Shown here piece after piece: positions 12,523-20,714 of a stretch of DNA of 64,000 nt; position 1 is the stretch's first letter, and every line of letters begins with the position of its first letter. The notes under the pieces are model-generated. The model was not told the origin of the DNA. It was given only the letters and a program-made list of their open reading frames with translations, and ran no database searches. This DNA is from Anadara kagoshimensis. Its lineage: Eukaryota; Mollusca; Bivalvia; Arcoida; Arcidae. The stretch spans positions 34,351,835-34,415,834 of the forward strand of contig CM037869.1 in assembly GCA_021292105.1 (NCBI GenBank), given 5' to 3'. The position numbers and the translations under genes were made by a program.

Positions 12523-13133
12523 TTTTACACAAATGTCATTTATATCTGCAAAATTTTGATGATGACATGACCTATTAAGATTCATATGACATTGATCATG
12601 CTTTCAACAATAAACTTCGTTCTATTTTATATGTAAATCAATTAAATATCGTGACCGGAATAAGGTTGGTCTCAATCTTATAAACCGTCCTAGCCTTAAC
12701 AGTTCCAAATCCGATAAGCCCAAAGTTCCGTATTATTCAGATTAGTTTGGTTCTCCGTAAATGGGAGGGAACTACTGTAAACCAAACAATACGTTCCCAG
12801 TGTACCACTACACTATTGCATAATGGAACAGACTAAGCTATATTTTTTAATGAAATGTCCTTGTTCAGACATAAAGAAGCATTTGAAAAATTTCAAATCT
12901 ACTTATTACATAGAACAATAGATATTCTGCTTGCTCGTAGATCTGCACTGTACTGAGTAAGTTTACTAGATCTAAATAAAAAGTTAAAATTGGTGAATGT
13001 TGACTATTCCCCATGGCAACATGTAAACACAGATTTAAGAAATAGAATAAAGTAAAAAATAAAATACATACGCTATCATTAAAATAATGACGATAACGAT
13101 GAGAACTAACGATGATATCCATCCTATGTCCAT
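1..13133 (-). CDS. Cytochrome P450, CYP3-clan-like, 5' twelve exons (C-terminus beyond window)
   Basis: Probably a microsomal monooxygenase; the substrate cannot be told. Exons in transcript order: 13133-13072, 12212-12116, 11118-11066, 9703-9607, 8319-8203, 6899-6811, 5819-5665, 4664-4540, 3113-3017, 1598-1441, 748-660, 48-<1. All junctions are GT-AG and phase-consistent, giving about 395 codons of an expected 500. Visible parts: an N-terminal signal anchor starting MDIGWISS, a proline-rich hinge (RGIPGPMSWPIVGNL, exon 2), VKDPDILRQVLVK (exon 4), the C-helix WKRIR near residues 124-128, FTMDVIASTAFG (exon 7), the I-helix oxygen-activation motif AGFETT near 314-319, and the K-helix ExxR as ETLR near 370-373. 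The last piece reads RINRECAEDMTIGGVT. The heme cysteine loop lies to the left of the window. The start ATG has A at -3 and G at +4. CYP3-clan placement comes from overall similarity; I assign no CYP number. Introns are packed with MITEs and SINEs, but no exon shows a frameshift or stop. Confidence 0.93.
353..600 (+). repeat. GCTCCGGAAG dispersed repeat, partial copy
   Basis: This diverged copy runs from 'aaaacaaacat...caatccatgtcc' through 'gtgctccgg' to 'tttagctagct'. At least ten copies of the family occur in the window, nine of them within the first 18.1 kb. It lies in the P450 intron between the last two visible exons. Confidence 0.7.
908..1262 (-). repeat. GCTCCGGAAG dispersed repeat, near full-length copy
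   Basis: This reverse-orientation copy contains 'attgcaagcctaggcttatc', 'tatggccgtcatcaca', 'aggaggtgcttacccttccg' and 'tttgtttttgatt'. The short ORF at 848-1066 is inside it and is not a gene. It lies in a P450 intron. Confidence 0.75.
1722..1890. mobile_element. Hairpin MITE (about 80-bp arms)
   Basis: Two arms of about 80 bp meet at a centre of 'gaggtggcaaggccacctc'. The left arm carries aatcaacatttac, tatatcgtcgaataatacac and cacatgcg; the right arm carries their complements. A half copy lies at 10950-11020. It sits in the P450 intron between exons 10 and 9. Confidence 0.8.
2278..2372. repeat. Short repeat with 'AGTGCTGTAAAATT', uninterrupted copy
   Basis: It has 'aaagcactactaataaggaa', then 'cgtctagtgctgtaaaatta' and 'aataatatgtaatt'. 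Related copies are at about 2490-2560 and 3184-3255 (opposite orientation) and 6957-7260. This one shows the empty site for the transposon at 7031-7232. Confidence 0.7.
2490..2560. repeat. Short repeat with 'CTCATCAGTAGTGCT', second copy
   Basis: It reads 'tacagcactttaccaccg' then 'cctcatcagtagtgctcgga', the reverse orientation of the copy at 2278. It lies in a P450 intron. Confidence 0.6.
3184..3255. repeat. Short repeat with 'CTCATCAGTAGTGCT', third copy
   Basis: It reads 'gcagcactagaaggtcg' then 'cctcatcagtagtgcttgga', very close to the copy at 2490-2560. It lies in the P450 intron just upstream of exon 9. Confidence 0.6.
4036..4408 (-). repeat. GCTCCGGAAG dispersed repeat, long copy
   Basis: It shares 'attgcaagcctaggcttatc', 'tatggccgtcatcacag' and 'ggagcacccgg' with the copy at 908. 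The overlapping short ORFs on both strands come from the repeat. Confidence 0.75.
4705..4850 (+). repeat. GCTCCGGAAG dispersed repeat, truncated copy
   Basis: It runs from 'aaaaacaaacacgctaatcc' to 'ccgggtgctccggaagggta'. It is in the intron 5' of P450 exon 8. Confidence 0.7.
5421..5620 (+). repeat. GCTCCGGAAG dispersed repeat
   Basis: This forward copy carries 'ccaatccatgtcc', 'gaacttccaccagg', 'gtgctacggaag' and 'agcacctgctgtttagctgg'. It ends about 45 bp from P450 exon 7. Confidence 0.7.
5861..6115 (+). repeat. 'TATACCCCCGCTTAAAAAGTG' dispersed repeat
   Basis: A 250-bp unit starts 'acccccgcttaaaaagtg', contains 'gtgtccgtccgtcc' and 'gggtacctatctcttatccg', and ends with 'gtgagcttgtggctcacag'. 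A closely similar copy is at 57292-57562, so the unit is mobile. It lies in a P450 intron. Confidence 0.75.
6957..7260. repeat. Short 'AGTGCTGTAAAATT' repeat, interrupted by a transposon
   Basis: The left part (6957-7030) and right part (7233-7260) match the uninterrupted copy at 2278-2372. The break at AATT is filled by the 202-bp element at 7031-7232. Confidence 0.75.
7031..7232. mobile_element. 202-bp MITE with GCCGGCCACGCCC inverted ends and AATT target duplication
   Basis: The left end 'gacgtatcgccggccacgcc' and the right end 'gggcgtggccggcgatccgtc' are inverted complements extending about 35 bp. Both sides carry AATT. The paralogous empty site at 2278-2372 supports this as the insertion boundary. 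Confidence 0.85.
7322..7535. mobile_element. 214-bp MITE with about 59-bp inverted ends
   Basis: The left arm (7322-7380) reads 'atggggttcgccgctctacc' and on to 'gtttgtgcgg'. The right arm from about 7481 is its complement, 'ccgcacaaac' to 'cggcgaaccccatt'. Short ORFs on both strands here come from the palindrome. Confidence 0.8.
7717..8066 (+). mobile_element. V-SINE-like tRNA-derived SINE, full length
   Basis: The tRNA-like head has an A box (tagctcagttgttag) and a B box (gggttcgaaccc). The body reads 'gggtctgacccaa', 'tttcggattggaacttaaaa' and 'ataaagaaccctgctgta', and the tail 'gcctatagctgg' to 'ttaaacaccattac'. The central block resembles the V-domain of V-SINEs as I recall it. It lies between P450 exons 6 and 5. 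Confidence 0.85.
8485..8745. repeat. (ATT)n microsatellite, imperfect
   Basis: Long runs of ATT units occur at about 8487-8515 and 8577-8627, then degenerate copies to about 8745. It is intronic in the P450 gene. Confidence 0.9.
8910..9160 (+). repeat. GCTCCGGAAG dispersed repeat, diverged copy
   Basis: It carries 'gaggccgggtactacggaag', 'agcacctcctgtgtgcctag' and 'gacgtcaaaatatattcaag', matching the family with scattered changes. It is intronic in the P450 gene. Confidence 0.65.
9813..9997. mobile_element. CAGTCAAACCTG near-palindromic MITE, copy 1
   Basis: It begins 'acagactaacctgccttaaa' and ends 'tagacaggattgactgta'; inside are 'ctatataaggaccacctg', 'ttctttattcatattatttg' and 'aagaccacttttactgg'. 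It is one of eleven copies and lies just upstream (in the transcript) of P450 exon 4. Confidence 0.85.
10105..10216. repeat. Imperfect inverted repeat
   Basis: 'gtggtatactgttgaacagc' is answered by 'tgtggttcaacagtacactac' about 80 bp later. It is probably a decayed MITE. No second copy was seen. Confidence 0.45.
10331..10536. mobile_element. MITE with CGTAAACGTATTTATTTTCGC ends
   Basis: The left end 'taccgtaaacgtatttattt' pairs with the right end 'aaataaatacgtttacagta'. Related copies are at 31551-31725 and, as a fragment, at about 40280-40345. Confidence 0.75.
10571..10923 (-). mobile_element. V-SINE-like SINE, subfamily with 'TTGATTGATT' tail
   Basis: The reverse-strand head ends at 'gataccgtagtggt', and its B-box complement is 'gggttcaaacccacgacc'. 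The tail side begins 'attgattggg' with 'caccagctatagatgaagtg'. The small ORF at 10548 is inside it. Confidence 0.75.
10950..11020. mobile_element. Half copy of the 1722-1890 hairpin MITE
   Basis: 'aagaaataatcaacattta' then 'acacgggccggagttcacat' match the left arm of the element at 1722, and the right arm is missing. It ends about 45 bp from P450 exon 3. Confidence 0.75.
11266..11598 (-). mobile_element. V-SINE-like SINE with intact 14-bp target-site duplication
   Basis: This is a full-length reverse copy from 'gagttgagtaat' (tail) to 'ctgagctaccgcggtggt' (head). TATAAGCAATACAT occurs at 11252-11265 and again at 11599-11612, a 14-bp duplication of the kind left by LINE-type integration. Perfect flanks suggest a fairly recent insertion. 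It lies between P450 exons 3 and 2. Confidence 0.88.
12379..12522. repeat. (GA)n microsatellites, two blocks
   Basis: GA runs at about 12380-12424 and 12463-12522 are separated by a duplicated 'tttaaagaaaacag' spacer. They lie between P450 exons 2 and 1. Confidence 0.95.
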
Positions 13134-13397
13134 ATTTATTTCCTGAGGGCTAGATGTTTGAGGCCGAGTTGACAGTATCACAGAACGGAACTCGGAATAC
13201 CTCGTATGTTTTCGTATTTGTATATGAAAAATGGGAACACAGAACTAGGGTGTTATATGTCGCTGATATACACATATAGATCATTGCTACCATCGTAAAG
13301 AGCAAAAAGTGATGATAAATAAAACGCCTACAAGCATATTATAATATTAGTTATTGTTTACCTAAATGTCGGGACCGAAGCTCAAATCTTTAAATAA

Positions 13398-13442
<45 letters not shown>

Positions 13443-13749
13443 TTTTTAATAAATACATATAATTTGCGGAAAAGGCACGATAACTAAAACAAAACTAGAG
13501 AAGATGAAAAGTATGAAAATTAAAAAAAATGATACTGACGTCCTTCCGCTGAGAAGACCACTTTTTGTAAACGTGTGAAGGAGTAACATAAAATTTAGAA
13601 CAGAACCCCTTTAGTGTCACATAATCCCTATATTTTTAAATCGAGCACATGTTTTTTGAAACTGGATACATTACTATTGAAAATCTAGCACATTCGAAAT
13701 CAGCGCTAGACTTTTGACAATCGAGCAAAATACACATAGAGTCAAACAT
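13134..13749. other. P450 upstream region with a (TC)n tract
   Basis: No gene was seen. A (TC)n run occupies about 13401-13441. I found no convincing core promoter element, though the P450 transcript should start here. Confidence 0.5.
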
Positions 13750-13918
13750 GTCTTTAAAGGCCAACCAAGGGAACCAGTAAAACCTGCCTTTAAGCGCAGG
13801 TGGCCTTTATATACAGGTTCAAATAATATAAATAAATACAATTGGGATACAATTCTCTTGGCCATTATAAACAGGTGACCCTTACTAGAGGTGTCCTTTA
13901 AGGCAGGTTTGACTGTAT
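13750..13918. mobile_element. CAGTCAAACCTG near-palindromic MITE, copy 2
   Basis: Reverse orientation: it begins 'catgtctttaaaggccaacc' and ends 'aaggcaggtttgactgta', with 'acaggttcaaataatat' inside. Confidence 0.8.
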
Positions 13919-14122
13919 ATCCTTTTGTGGTACTATATAAAGGGACCCCATAGTCCTCCGAAGACAACAATTTATAATAATAATCAAAACGGGGGATCCC
14001 GATCCCCTCATTGTTCATATTTTGGCATGTGAGATCATAAAGCTGGACCTCAAAGTAAATCATTATTCGAATAGACATTTGTGTGAGGCAAAATCTGAGA
14101 ATTCATATACATCTGTACCAGT

Positions 14123-14290
14123 ACAGTCAAACCTGCCTTAAAGGCCACCTCTATATAAGGACTACTTGCTTATAAAAGCCAGTAAAATTGTATCCCAATC
14201 GTTCTTTATCCATATTATTTGAACCTCTATATAAAGGCTACTTTTACTGGTTCCCAAGTCGGATAGCCTTTATAGACAGGTTTGAATGTA
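14123..14290. mobile_element. CAGTCAAACCTG near-palindromic MITE, copy 3
   Basis: It has clean ends, 'acagtcaaacctgcctta' and 'tagacaggtttgaatgta', and is about 168 bp long. Confidence 0.85.
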
Positions 14291-15284
14291 CAATACTATA
14301 ATTACATATTTAGACAGTTTATTTTTTGGGGAAACCCCCTAAAATTGTCTATTTAGGATAAAATCCCATCAAACCCACAATAGGTCTTTGTCCATTTCCC
14401 CCATGTCATTTCAAGAGGTGATTGTTAGTGTACAATTGTAGCCGTACTTTCTTTATTCAACGACTCAACTTTTTTATCCTAAATCTTTTTTTTAATTTTG
14501 AGCAGACTTACATAAAGCATACATGTATAACTCGCCTCTTAATAAAACTTGAACTGTCTCTCGAGAGCCAAATGTCCCCCGCACCCCAGAATTGACCTCC
14601 TGACTTTGACTTAAGCATATAAATTTGGTATGCGACACATCGCCTTATTTTAGTTTACATTTGTGCCAAGTTTGATCAAAATCCACCCATAGACATTGAC
14701 GAAATGGAAGAAATGGAGTGGAAACTATATTGGGACGGACAACCAGACGGACGGACAGACAGTGTGATTCCTACATATACCCCCTAAATTTTGATTGCGG
14801 TGGGCATAACTATACCATTATATAAATAGTGAATTTGTGTAAAATGTGGCAACAATCCTTGAAAAACGAGATTATAGCAATTGTATGTGAATTAGGTTTA
14901 GTAGTGGATTTGTATCCACATTATCAACACTTAAATTTGAATAAAATTTAAACTTAAAACTGTCTATGAATACATGCTCTTTTAACTTCTTTAATATTTC
15001 CGATTAGAAAATATGTGGGAATTTTCAGTGTAAAAATTTCCACGAATTACTTGCAATTGGATTCTAAAAAATCAACAGAAACTGAAAGTACATTTTATTT
15101 CTATGTATACTTCCCTGCTGGCCAAGAAAAAAATCAATCCGGTAGTATATATTTAGAAATATTGAAACATTTCTTTAAACATGATAGATGAACTAATGCA
15201 ATCTAATAAGGAAGACATTCATCCAGTCTGCCATTGCATCCCACAAACACCTCTATCACATAGTTTTCTAAACTTGTAATCAGC
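14291..15284. other. Intergenic DNA without a gene
   Basis: No coding evidence. Around 14680-14790 a degenerate 'TATACCCCC' family piece is visible on the minus strand ('ggacggacagacagtgtgat' followed by 'tataccccct'). The rest is AT-rich and unassigned. Confidence 0.5.
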
Positions 15285-15430
15285 AAAAACAAACATTCTA
15301 ATCCATACCCAAATCACACTGAATCCCAAAGCAAAGTAAAAACTTCGAAACTGACAAATAAGGTGAACTTCAACCAGGGAAGCGAGGCCGGATGCTCCGG
15401 AAAGGCAAGCACTTCCTGTTTAGCTAGCTG
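15285..15430 (+). repeat. GCTCCGGAAG dispersed repeat, truncated
   Basis: It contains 'gaacttcaaccagggaag', 'gaggccggatgctccggaaa' and 'cctgtttagctagctgtgtg'. Confidence 0.65.
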
Positions 15431-15686
15431 TGTGAACAATAAAAGTATTGGTGGTAGTGTAATTATTAAAGCTCTTCCATTTAAGATTATTTCGCTCATA
15501 TCGAAGCCATTGATAAGTTTTTAATACCGTACAAAGGACACTGAAACAATATATCTTGGCCTTCCTTGCACCAGTATGTCTGGAGTGAGTGGAACGAAGC
15601 ACCAACTTTTTACAAGCAAACTGAAAACCTTTCTACACCAAAACCTGCATCGACTGATGATCCAGCCTAGACGAGGAAACCCATTG

Positions 15687-15953
15687 TGATTCGTAAGTCA
15701 GCGATTTATTGTCGTCAAACACTCTGTATGACGAAATGAAAGTGACGGTTCTTTCGGATGGGAACTTAAAATATACCAGGACCCGTGTCACGGTAGAAAT
15801 GGCATGATAAAGAAATCTGCTGTATAATGCCATCAGCGCAACGCACAGACAAAATTTCTTATCATTCGCCCATAGCTGGCGACGTCTTGATGCAAGTGAA
15901 ATATTCCTGACTGGGACGTAAAACCCTATTACTCAACTCAACCCAGTGATTAA
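15687..15953 (+). mobile_element. V-SINE-like SINE, 5'-truncated
   Basis: The head is missing. The body begins near 'cattgtgattcgtaag', continues with 'gttctttcggatgggaactt' and ends 'attactcaactcaaccc'. Confidence 0.75.
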
Positions 15954-15987
15954 CTACAGCATGCATGGTTAACACGCTGTTAGGTTA

Positions 15988-16200
15988 CATAAGTAATCAA
16001 AAACAAACATACCAATACATGTCCAAATTACAATCCAAAAGCAAAGTAAAACTTTGAAACTGACAAAATTAAGTTAAACACGCGAACTTCCACCAGTGAC
16101 ATGAGGTCGGGTGCTCCGGAAGGTGAATCGCATTCTGTTAAGCTTGCTACACTCACCAGGCGTGTAATCAAAATTTAGAATGAAAGAAACATGGGTGTTT
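15988..16200 (+). repeat. GCTCCGGAAG dispersed repeat
   Basis: It runs from 'aaaaacaaacataccaatac' through 'gtgctccggaaggtgaa' to 'gaatgaaagaaacatgg'. Confidence 0.7.
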
Positions 16201-16336
16201 TGGATACAGAAACATCATACTGCGAATACTACTGTCATATGCCATTTTTTGAATTTAATCATAAAATACATTCAAAAAATTGTATATGACACTACTACTA
16301 ATACTATGAATAAAAGCGATGATTATATTATAACCA

Positions 16337-16665
16337 ACCACTAGTACTGCGGTAGCTCAGTTAGTATCTAGAGCGATCGCTCCGTTAGAGGGAGGTTGTG
16401 GGTTCGAACTCCGACCGGGTCTGACCCAAGACTTTAAACTGGGTAGTAACTGTGCTTTTGCCAAGCACTTGGCATAACGAAATGGAAGTGGCTGTTCGTT
16501 CGGATTGGGAACTTAAAATAAACGAAGTCCCTTGTCATGATAAGCGTGACAATAAAGAACCCTGCTGTATAATGCAATCAGCGCAACGCACAGACACATT
16601 TTCTGCACCTTCATCTATAACTGGTGACCTCCCAATATAAGTGAAAAATTATTGAATGAGAGGCC
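16337..16665 (+). mobile_element. V-SINE-like SINE, full-length head
   Basis: It has an A box (ggtagctcagttagtatct) and a B box (gggttcgaactcc), then 'gggtctgacccaagacttta', 'gttcggattgggaactt' and a diverged tail. Confidence 0.8.
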
Positions 16666-16860
16666 AAGGTTTCAAAAACAAAACCGAAACACAGTTTGCT
16701 CTTGGCGTTTCCCCTGATAGACTTAAAATTAAACATACATGTTTAAATTACGTTGTATTAGTCAGTTTACAGTAAATATGGTTTGATGTAAATAAATTTG
16801 TATTATATAGCAAACAAGTTTATCAGTTTGCATTAGTTGTGAATTTCCTTATTCTATTTT

Positions 16861-17400
16861 TAGACCACCTCAGTGGCCCTGTGATGTAAAGCACGTGGTT
16901 CACGAGTCACAGCCCCTCTCACCACATAGGTTCAAATCCAACTCTGGCGTATTCTAATGTGAAAAGGTTTGTCAGTTCGCTTGTCGAAGATCGGTTGTTT
17001 TCTTGGTGTATTTCGGTTTCTGAAAAACTGACCACCTCGATATAGTTGAAAGTATCTTGACTGGGAAAATAAAAATCATTACCCTACTTTGCATTTTATA
17101 ATGAATTTAACCAAGTGAGCAACATAACTAGCCATTTGAAATCTGCATTTTAATTTCACAACCAGTTCACATAATATATCAAATGACTTAGAAATGAAAG
17201 CCACAGGGTCCTTCGGAAGAGACCTTGAAAACCGACCCTCCCTTGTCACGTTAATGAACCCTTCCTGCACATTGCCCTGAGTGGACTGCAAATTAAAGTC
17301 AAATGTTCTGTAACTTTACCTATAGCTGGTGATGTTTTGGTATAAATGATATATTCTTGACTGGGACTTAAAATTCCATTCACCCATTCAATCAATCTAT
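16861..17400 (+). mobile_element. Second tRNA-like SINE ('GTAAAGCACGTG') joined to a V-SINE tail
   Basis: The head 'ggccctgtgatgtaaagcac' leads to the B-box-like 'ggttcaaatccaactctg', 'gtttgtcagttcgcttgtcg' and 'gatatagttgaaagtatctt'. From about 17150 a degenerate V-SINE body and tail follow ('acctatagctggtgatg', 'cttgactgggac'). The head differs from the main SINE family. Confidence 0.6.
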
Positions 17401-17444
17401 CAATTAGTTTGATTAGTTGCAATTTTCAGTTTTCTATTTTTGGT

Positions 17445-17675
17445 GGACTTGTGGTGTAAAGCACGTGATTACGGACCACAGCGCCTCTAAAGGCATAGGT
17501 TCGAATCCAACTCTGGGCATATCCTAATGTGAAAAAAGAAGTTTTTCAGTTTGCTTGTCAAAGATCGGTGGTTTTCTCTATATACTCTGGTTTCCGCCAC
17601 CATCGAAGAACTGGCCGCCTCGATATAATTGAAAGAATCTTGACTGGGGAATAAACCACTTCTTATTCTTTCAGT
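17445..17675 (+). mobile_element. 'GTAAAGCACGTG' SINE, second copy
   Basis: It has 'ggacttgtggtgtaaagcac', 'ataggttcgaatccaactct', 'tcagtttgcttgtcaaagat' and 'gccgcctcgatataattgaa', parallel to the copy at 16861. More decayed relatives are seen at 42190-42400, 44660-44850 and 55250-55370. Confidence 0.6.
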
Positions 17676-17931
17676 ATTTTAGAATGAAATTAACAAAGTT
17701 AACAACATAATTGACCATTTGAAATCTGCAATCTGCATTTTAATTTCACAAGCAGTTCATAGCATATAATAGAAGCATTGAAATCATATACATGTATAAT
17801 TGAGTTACATATTATAAAAATCTTATTTAAAACACACATTTATTGAAAAATATTCAGAGTAAAAACATGAAATAATGAATTTAACAATGGCATGTGATTA
17901 AAAAATGAAAACAATAATAAACAATCGTACA

Positions 17932-18060
17932 TGATCAAAAACAAGCATACCAATCTATGTTTGAATCACAATTCAGGAGCAAAGTAAAAGCTTTGAAACT
18001 GACACATGAACTTCCACCAGGGAAGTAAAGTGAGACCGGGTGCTCCGGAACATTCAAGAA
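17932..18060 (+). repeat. GCTCCGGAAG dispersed repeat, short copy
   Basis: It runs from 'atgatcaaaaacaagcat' to 'gtgctccggaac'. Confidence 0.65.
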
Positions 18061-18296
18061 CAATAAAGTGTATATCCCTCCCGTAATTATTAGCTTATTA
18101 TACTATAGTATACATTAGTAAAGTCTAACCAAGATGTTCATATATTTCTTATTTTTTCATTTTTAAATGTTTTAATTTTAAATGAAAATTCCAATATAGC
18201 AAATAACAAGAGCTGACAAAATGAACAGCGTGTAAAAATGTTTGTTTTAAAGAAAAATCAAAGTTTTAATTTGAAATGACCAAAATGGGCACCACG

Positions 18297-18298
<2 letters not shown>

Positions 18299-18342
<44 letters not shown>
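18299..18342. repeat. (TC)n microsatellite
   Basis: An uninterrupted CT run of about 42 bp ends at 'gtgtttgtta'. Confidence 0.95.
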
Positions 18343-18344
<2 letters not shown>

Positions 18345-18919
18345 TTGTTACATATCGGTATACATGAACTCCAGTCCCTCGTGTGTTCATGAAATGTGTG
18401 TTATTTCTTGATCGACTTTACGATTTAAATATAATTAAATTAAAATTGTATATCGATATTTTTAAAAACGGTAGTGGCACAAAACATTTTTCTACAAGTT
18501 TTGTCTTTTTTAATTTTCATTATATCTTTTTATCGTATCTAATACAAAATTCCAAGAAATAAAGCAGCAAGCATGACGGTAAGATTAATAGATTATAGAC
18601 CAATTTTGGGCGATTGCCTGTTCTTGGTGAGAACACCAGGCTGACCAATCGACGGATATGTACCGCAAAAATGGATGTATATAACATCGCACGTTAAAAT
18701 TGTACCAAAATTATGACGTTTCTCGTTAAAAATGTATCAATCCCGGATAAATTAATAGAATTTATTGGCCAGCCTGAAAACACCGATTGTCTATCAAAGT
18801 CACCAGTCACAAATACAAATATATGGTTAAACAAAAAATCACAACCATAAAAATTAAATTATTATTTAAAGCAATCACATCAAATAAATATACAGTTGAT
18901 AAAATACTAGTACACTAAT
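18343..18919. other. Intergenic DNA without a gene
   Basis: No coding signal. From about 18820 it resembles the segment just 3' of the DUF5662-like gene (about 19390-19520: 'atttaaagcaatcac' against 'atttaaagcaattat', then 'aaataaatatacagt'). A longer stretch of that gene's 3' flank was therefore duplicated. Confidence 0.55.
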
Positions 18920-19390
18920 ACAAAATTACCCTGTTAATGTCATGATTTTACTTCTTCCTGTGGGATTTCCTGAGGTGCGGTTCCTGACTTTTTTATTTTT
19001 TCCACCGTGAATGTAAATTACCCAATTAATGTCATGATTTTACTTCTTCCTGTGGGATTTCCTGAGGTGCGGTTCCTAACTTTTTTATTTTTTCCACCGT
19101 GAATGTAAATTACCCAATTAATGTCATGATTTTACTTCTTCCTGTGGGATTTCCTGAGGTGCGGTTCCTGACTTTTTTATTTTTTCCACCGTGAATGTAA
19201 ATTACCCAATTAATGTCATGATTTTACTTCTTCCTGTGGGATTTCCTGAGGTGCAGTTCCTGACTTTTTTATATTTTCCACAATGTAAATTACCCCGTTT
19301 ATGTCATGATTTTACTGTTTCCTGTGGTATTTCTTGAGTAGTGGTTCCTGAATTTTTTATATTTTCGATTAAAGTCTGTATTTCAAGGAC
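18920..19390 (-). repeat. Tandem array of the DUF5662-like gene's 3' end (five copies)
   Basis: On the minus strand each unit ends in codons for IPQEEVKS or a variant plus TGA. Unit stops fall at about 18940, 19032, 19124, 19216 and 19304, giving periods of 92, 92, 92 and 88 bp. The first four units encode VEKIKKSGTAPQEIPQEEVK or near-identical. The unit closest to the gene is longer (at least 30 codons) and closer to the gene itself (IENIKNSGTTTQEIPQETVK). This fits a partial duplication followed by satellite-like expansion. The units lie downstream of the real stop codon and have no start of their own. Confidence 0.85.
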
Positions 19391-19522
19391 AATCACTGCG
19401 ACTATCACAAATATGTATTTATATAAAAATCATAACTTTCCTGATTATATGATTATTTAAAGCAATTATAATAAATAAATATACAGTCAACAAAATACAC
19501 AATGTAAGTTACCCCGTTAATG

Positions 19523-20236
19523 TCATGATTTTACTGCTTCCTGTGGGATCCCCCGAGTTGTGGTTCCTGAATTCTTTATTTTTTCGACTAACATTTGTAT
19601 TTCCTTGAAATCTTCTTTCACGTAGCGTTCAAGAAAAACTGGCATGAAATCGACTAACTGATAATTTGTAACATCCATGTCGCCTTTTAACTGTCTCTCC
19701 CAACGACTGGCCACCATGTCGATAAGACTTTCCTCTAAGTACTTCCGCTCCATCTGCTCTTCCGGTTTGTAATATTGCGGGTGGTGTGGTTCCCTGTTGT
19801 AGTGATCATTAAGTCCCCTCTGCCAACATTCGTGCTGATGAGCAACGTCATGTACCCAGCGAGCTGTGTACCCAAGAGATTGACAAAAATCATACTTCGA
19901 TAAGTCGTGGATTTCTACCAAATGAGCCGTCATATTTGGTACAAAGTCTCTTAATCTCTCGTAAGCTAATTTTATGAATTTTCGGTGCGAATCTACTTGG
20001 CTGAAATGGGTTTTCATGTTGTAAACATCAAACAAGACTTTGTAATATTTACTTTCTGTGTTCCCTGCTTTTGTCGCTTCTTCGGCCTCCTTCCTGGTGT
20101 CATCGTCCCATATTTCCTCAGCCAAATAAATAACAGTTTCCACCATTCCTTTCTCGTTATACAAGGCCTTGATTTCATCTCTCCTGTTGTCTGGAGTTGC
20201 TTCCAATATAATTTCAAGTTTGTTATGGCTCTCCAT
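19523..20236 (-). CDS. Intronless DUF5662-like protein (237 aa), function unknown
   Basis: A single-exon ORF with in-frame stops shortly upstream of the ATG, so the start at 20236 is the only long choice (A at -3, G at +4). Residues 1-80 are acidic and unassigned. Residues 84-182 carry a pattern I associate with DUF5662: HRKFI at 84-88, HDLSK at 110-114, YTARWVHD at 123-130, HYN at 145-147, HHPQYY at 151-156 and DMVASRWERQ at 173-182. The paired His/Asp residues suggest a metal site like that of HD-domain proteins, which is inference; no reaction is known to me. There is no signal peptide or membrane segment. The family is known to me mainly from bacteria, phages and large DNA viruses, so an intronless animal copy could reflect old transfer or retroposition. 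The neighbours (P450 and PARL) give no functional clue. Confidence 0.75.
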   Translation of the reverse strand: MESHNKLEIILEATPDNRRDEIKALYNEKGMVETVIYLAEEIWDDDTRKEAEEATKAGNTESKYYKVLFDVYNMKTHFSQVDSHRKFIKLAYERLRDFVPNMTAHLVEIHDLSKYDFCQSLGYTARWVHDVAHQHECWQRGLNDHYNREPHHPQYYKPEEQMERKYLEESLIDMVASRWERQLKGDMDVTNYQLVDFMPVFLERYVKEDFKEIQMLVEKIKNSGTTTRGIPQEAVKS

Positions 20237-20296
20237 ACTGTTGTGGTACTGTGACGCTGAGTCCTATTACTGAGTATAGTTAGTCTACTAAGATTG

Positions 20297-20318
20297 CAGT
20301 ATTATATATATATACCTT
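20297..20318 (-). promoter_or_regulatory. Possible TATA element for the DUF5662-like gene
   Basis: An alternating TATATATATA run lies about 65-80 bp upstream of the ATG on the minus strand, a sensible distance for a TATA box with a short 5' UTR. AT-rich DNA makes chance runs common. Confidence 0.35.
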
Positions 20319-20479
20319 AACCATTCATGAGGAAATTTTCACTTGTACAAATAAACTTGCACATGGTATTCTGACTTGATGTGTTAGTGCGACGATAAAA
20401 CTCGAACAAATTTGGAAATTTCCAATTTCACAATAAAACAACGATATGGGTCACGCTTGATAACTGGGTCACTGAACAC

Positions 20480-20714
20480 AAACAACTTTGACCTGTCCGC
20501 TTGACCTTTCATTTAAATATTTATCACGGACCAAGTACGTCTAGGTACAGGGAGCGCGGGTGTTTATTTTGTATACATCATGAGATATACTCACCTCATA
20601 GAGTAAACCTGTGCATTGTGTATATTCTAACTTTGATCACAACACTACCCATTTATTGGGTGGACCCTCCCACGTGATAACGAAAGGTCAAACGGACAGG
20701 TCAATGTTGTTTGC
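20480..20714. mobile_element. TTGACCTGTCC MITE, copy 1
   Basis: Ends 'aacaactttgacctgtccgc' and 'ggacaggtcaatgttgtt' are inverted. The interior has 'atttaaatatttatcac', 'gagatatactcacctcatag' and 'cacaacactacccattt'. Copies with the same layout are at 23888, 26765 and 57222. It lies just upstream of the DUF5662-like gene. Confidence 0.85.
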
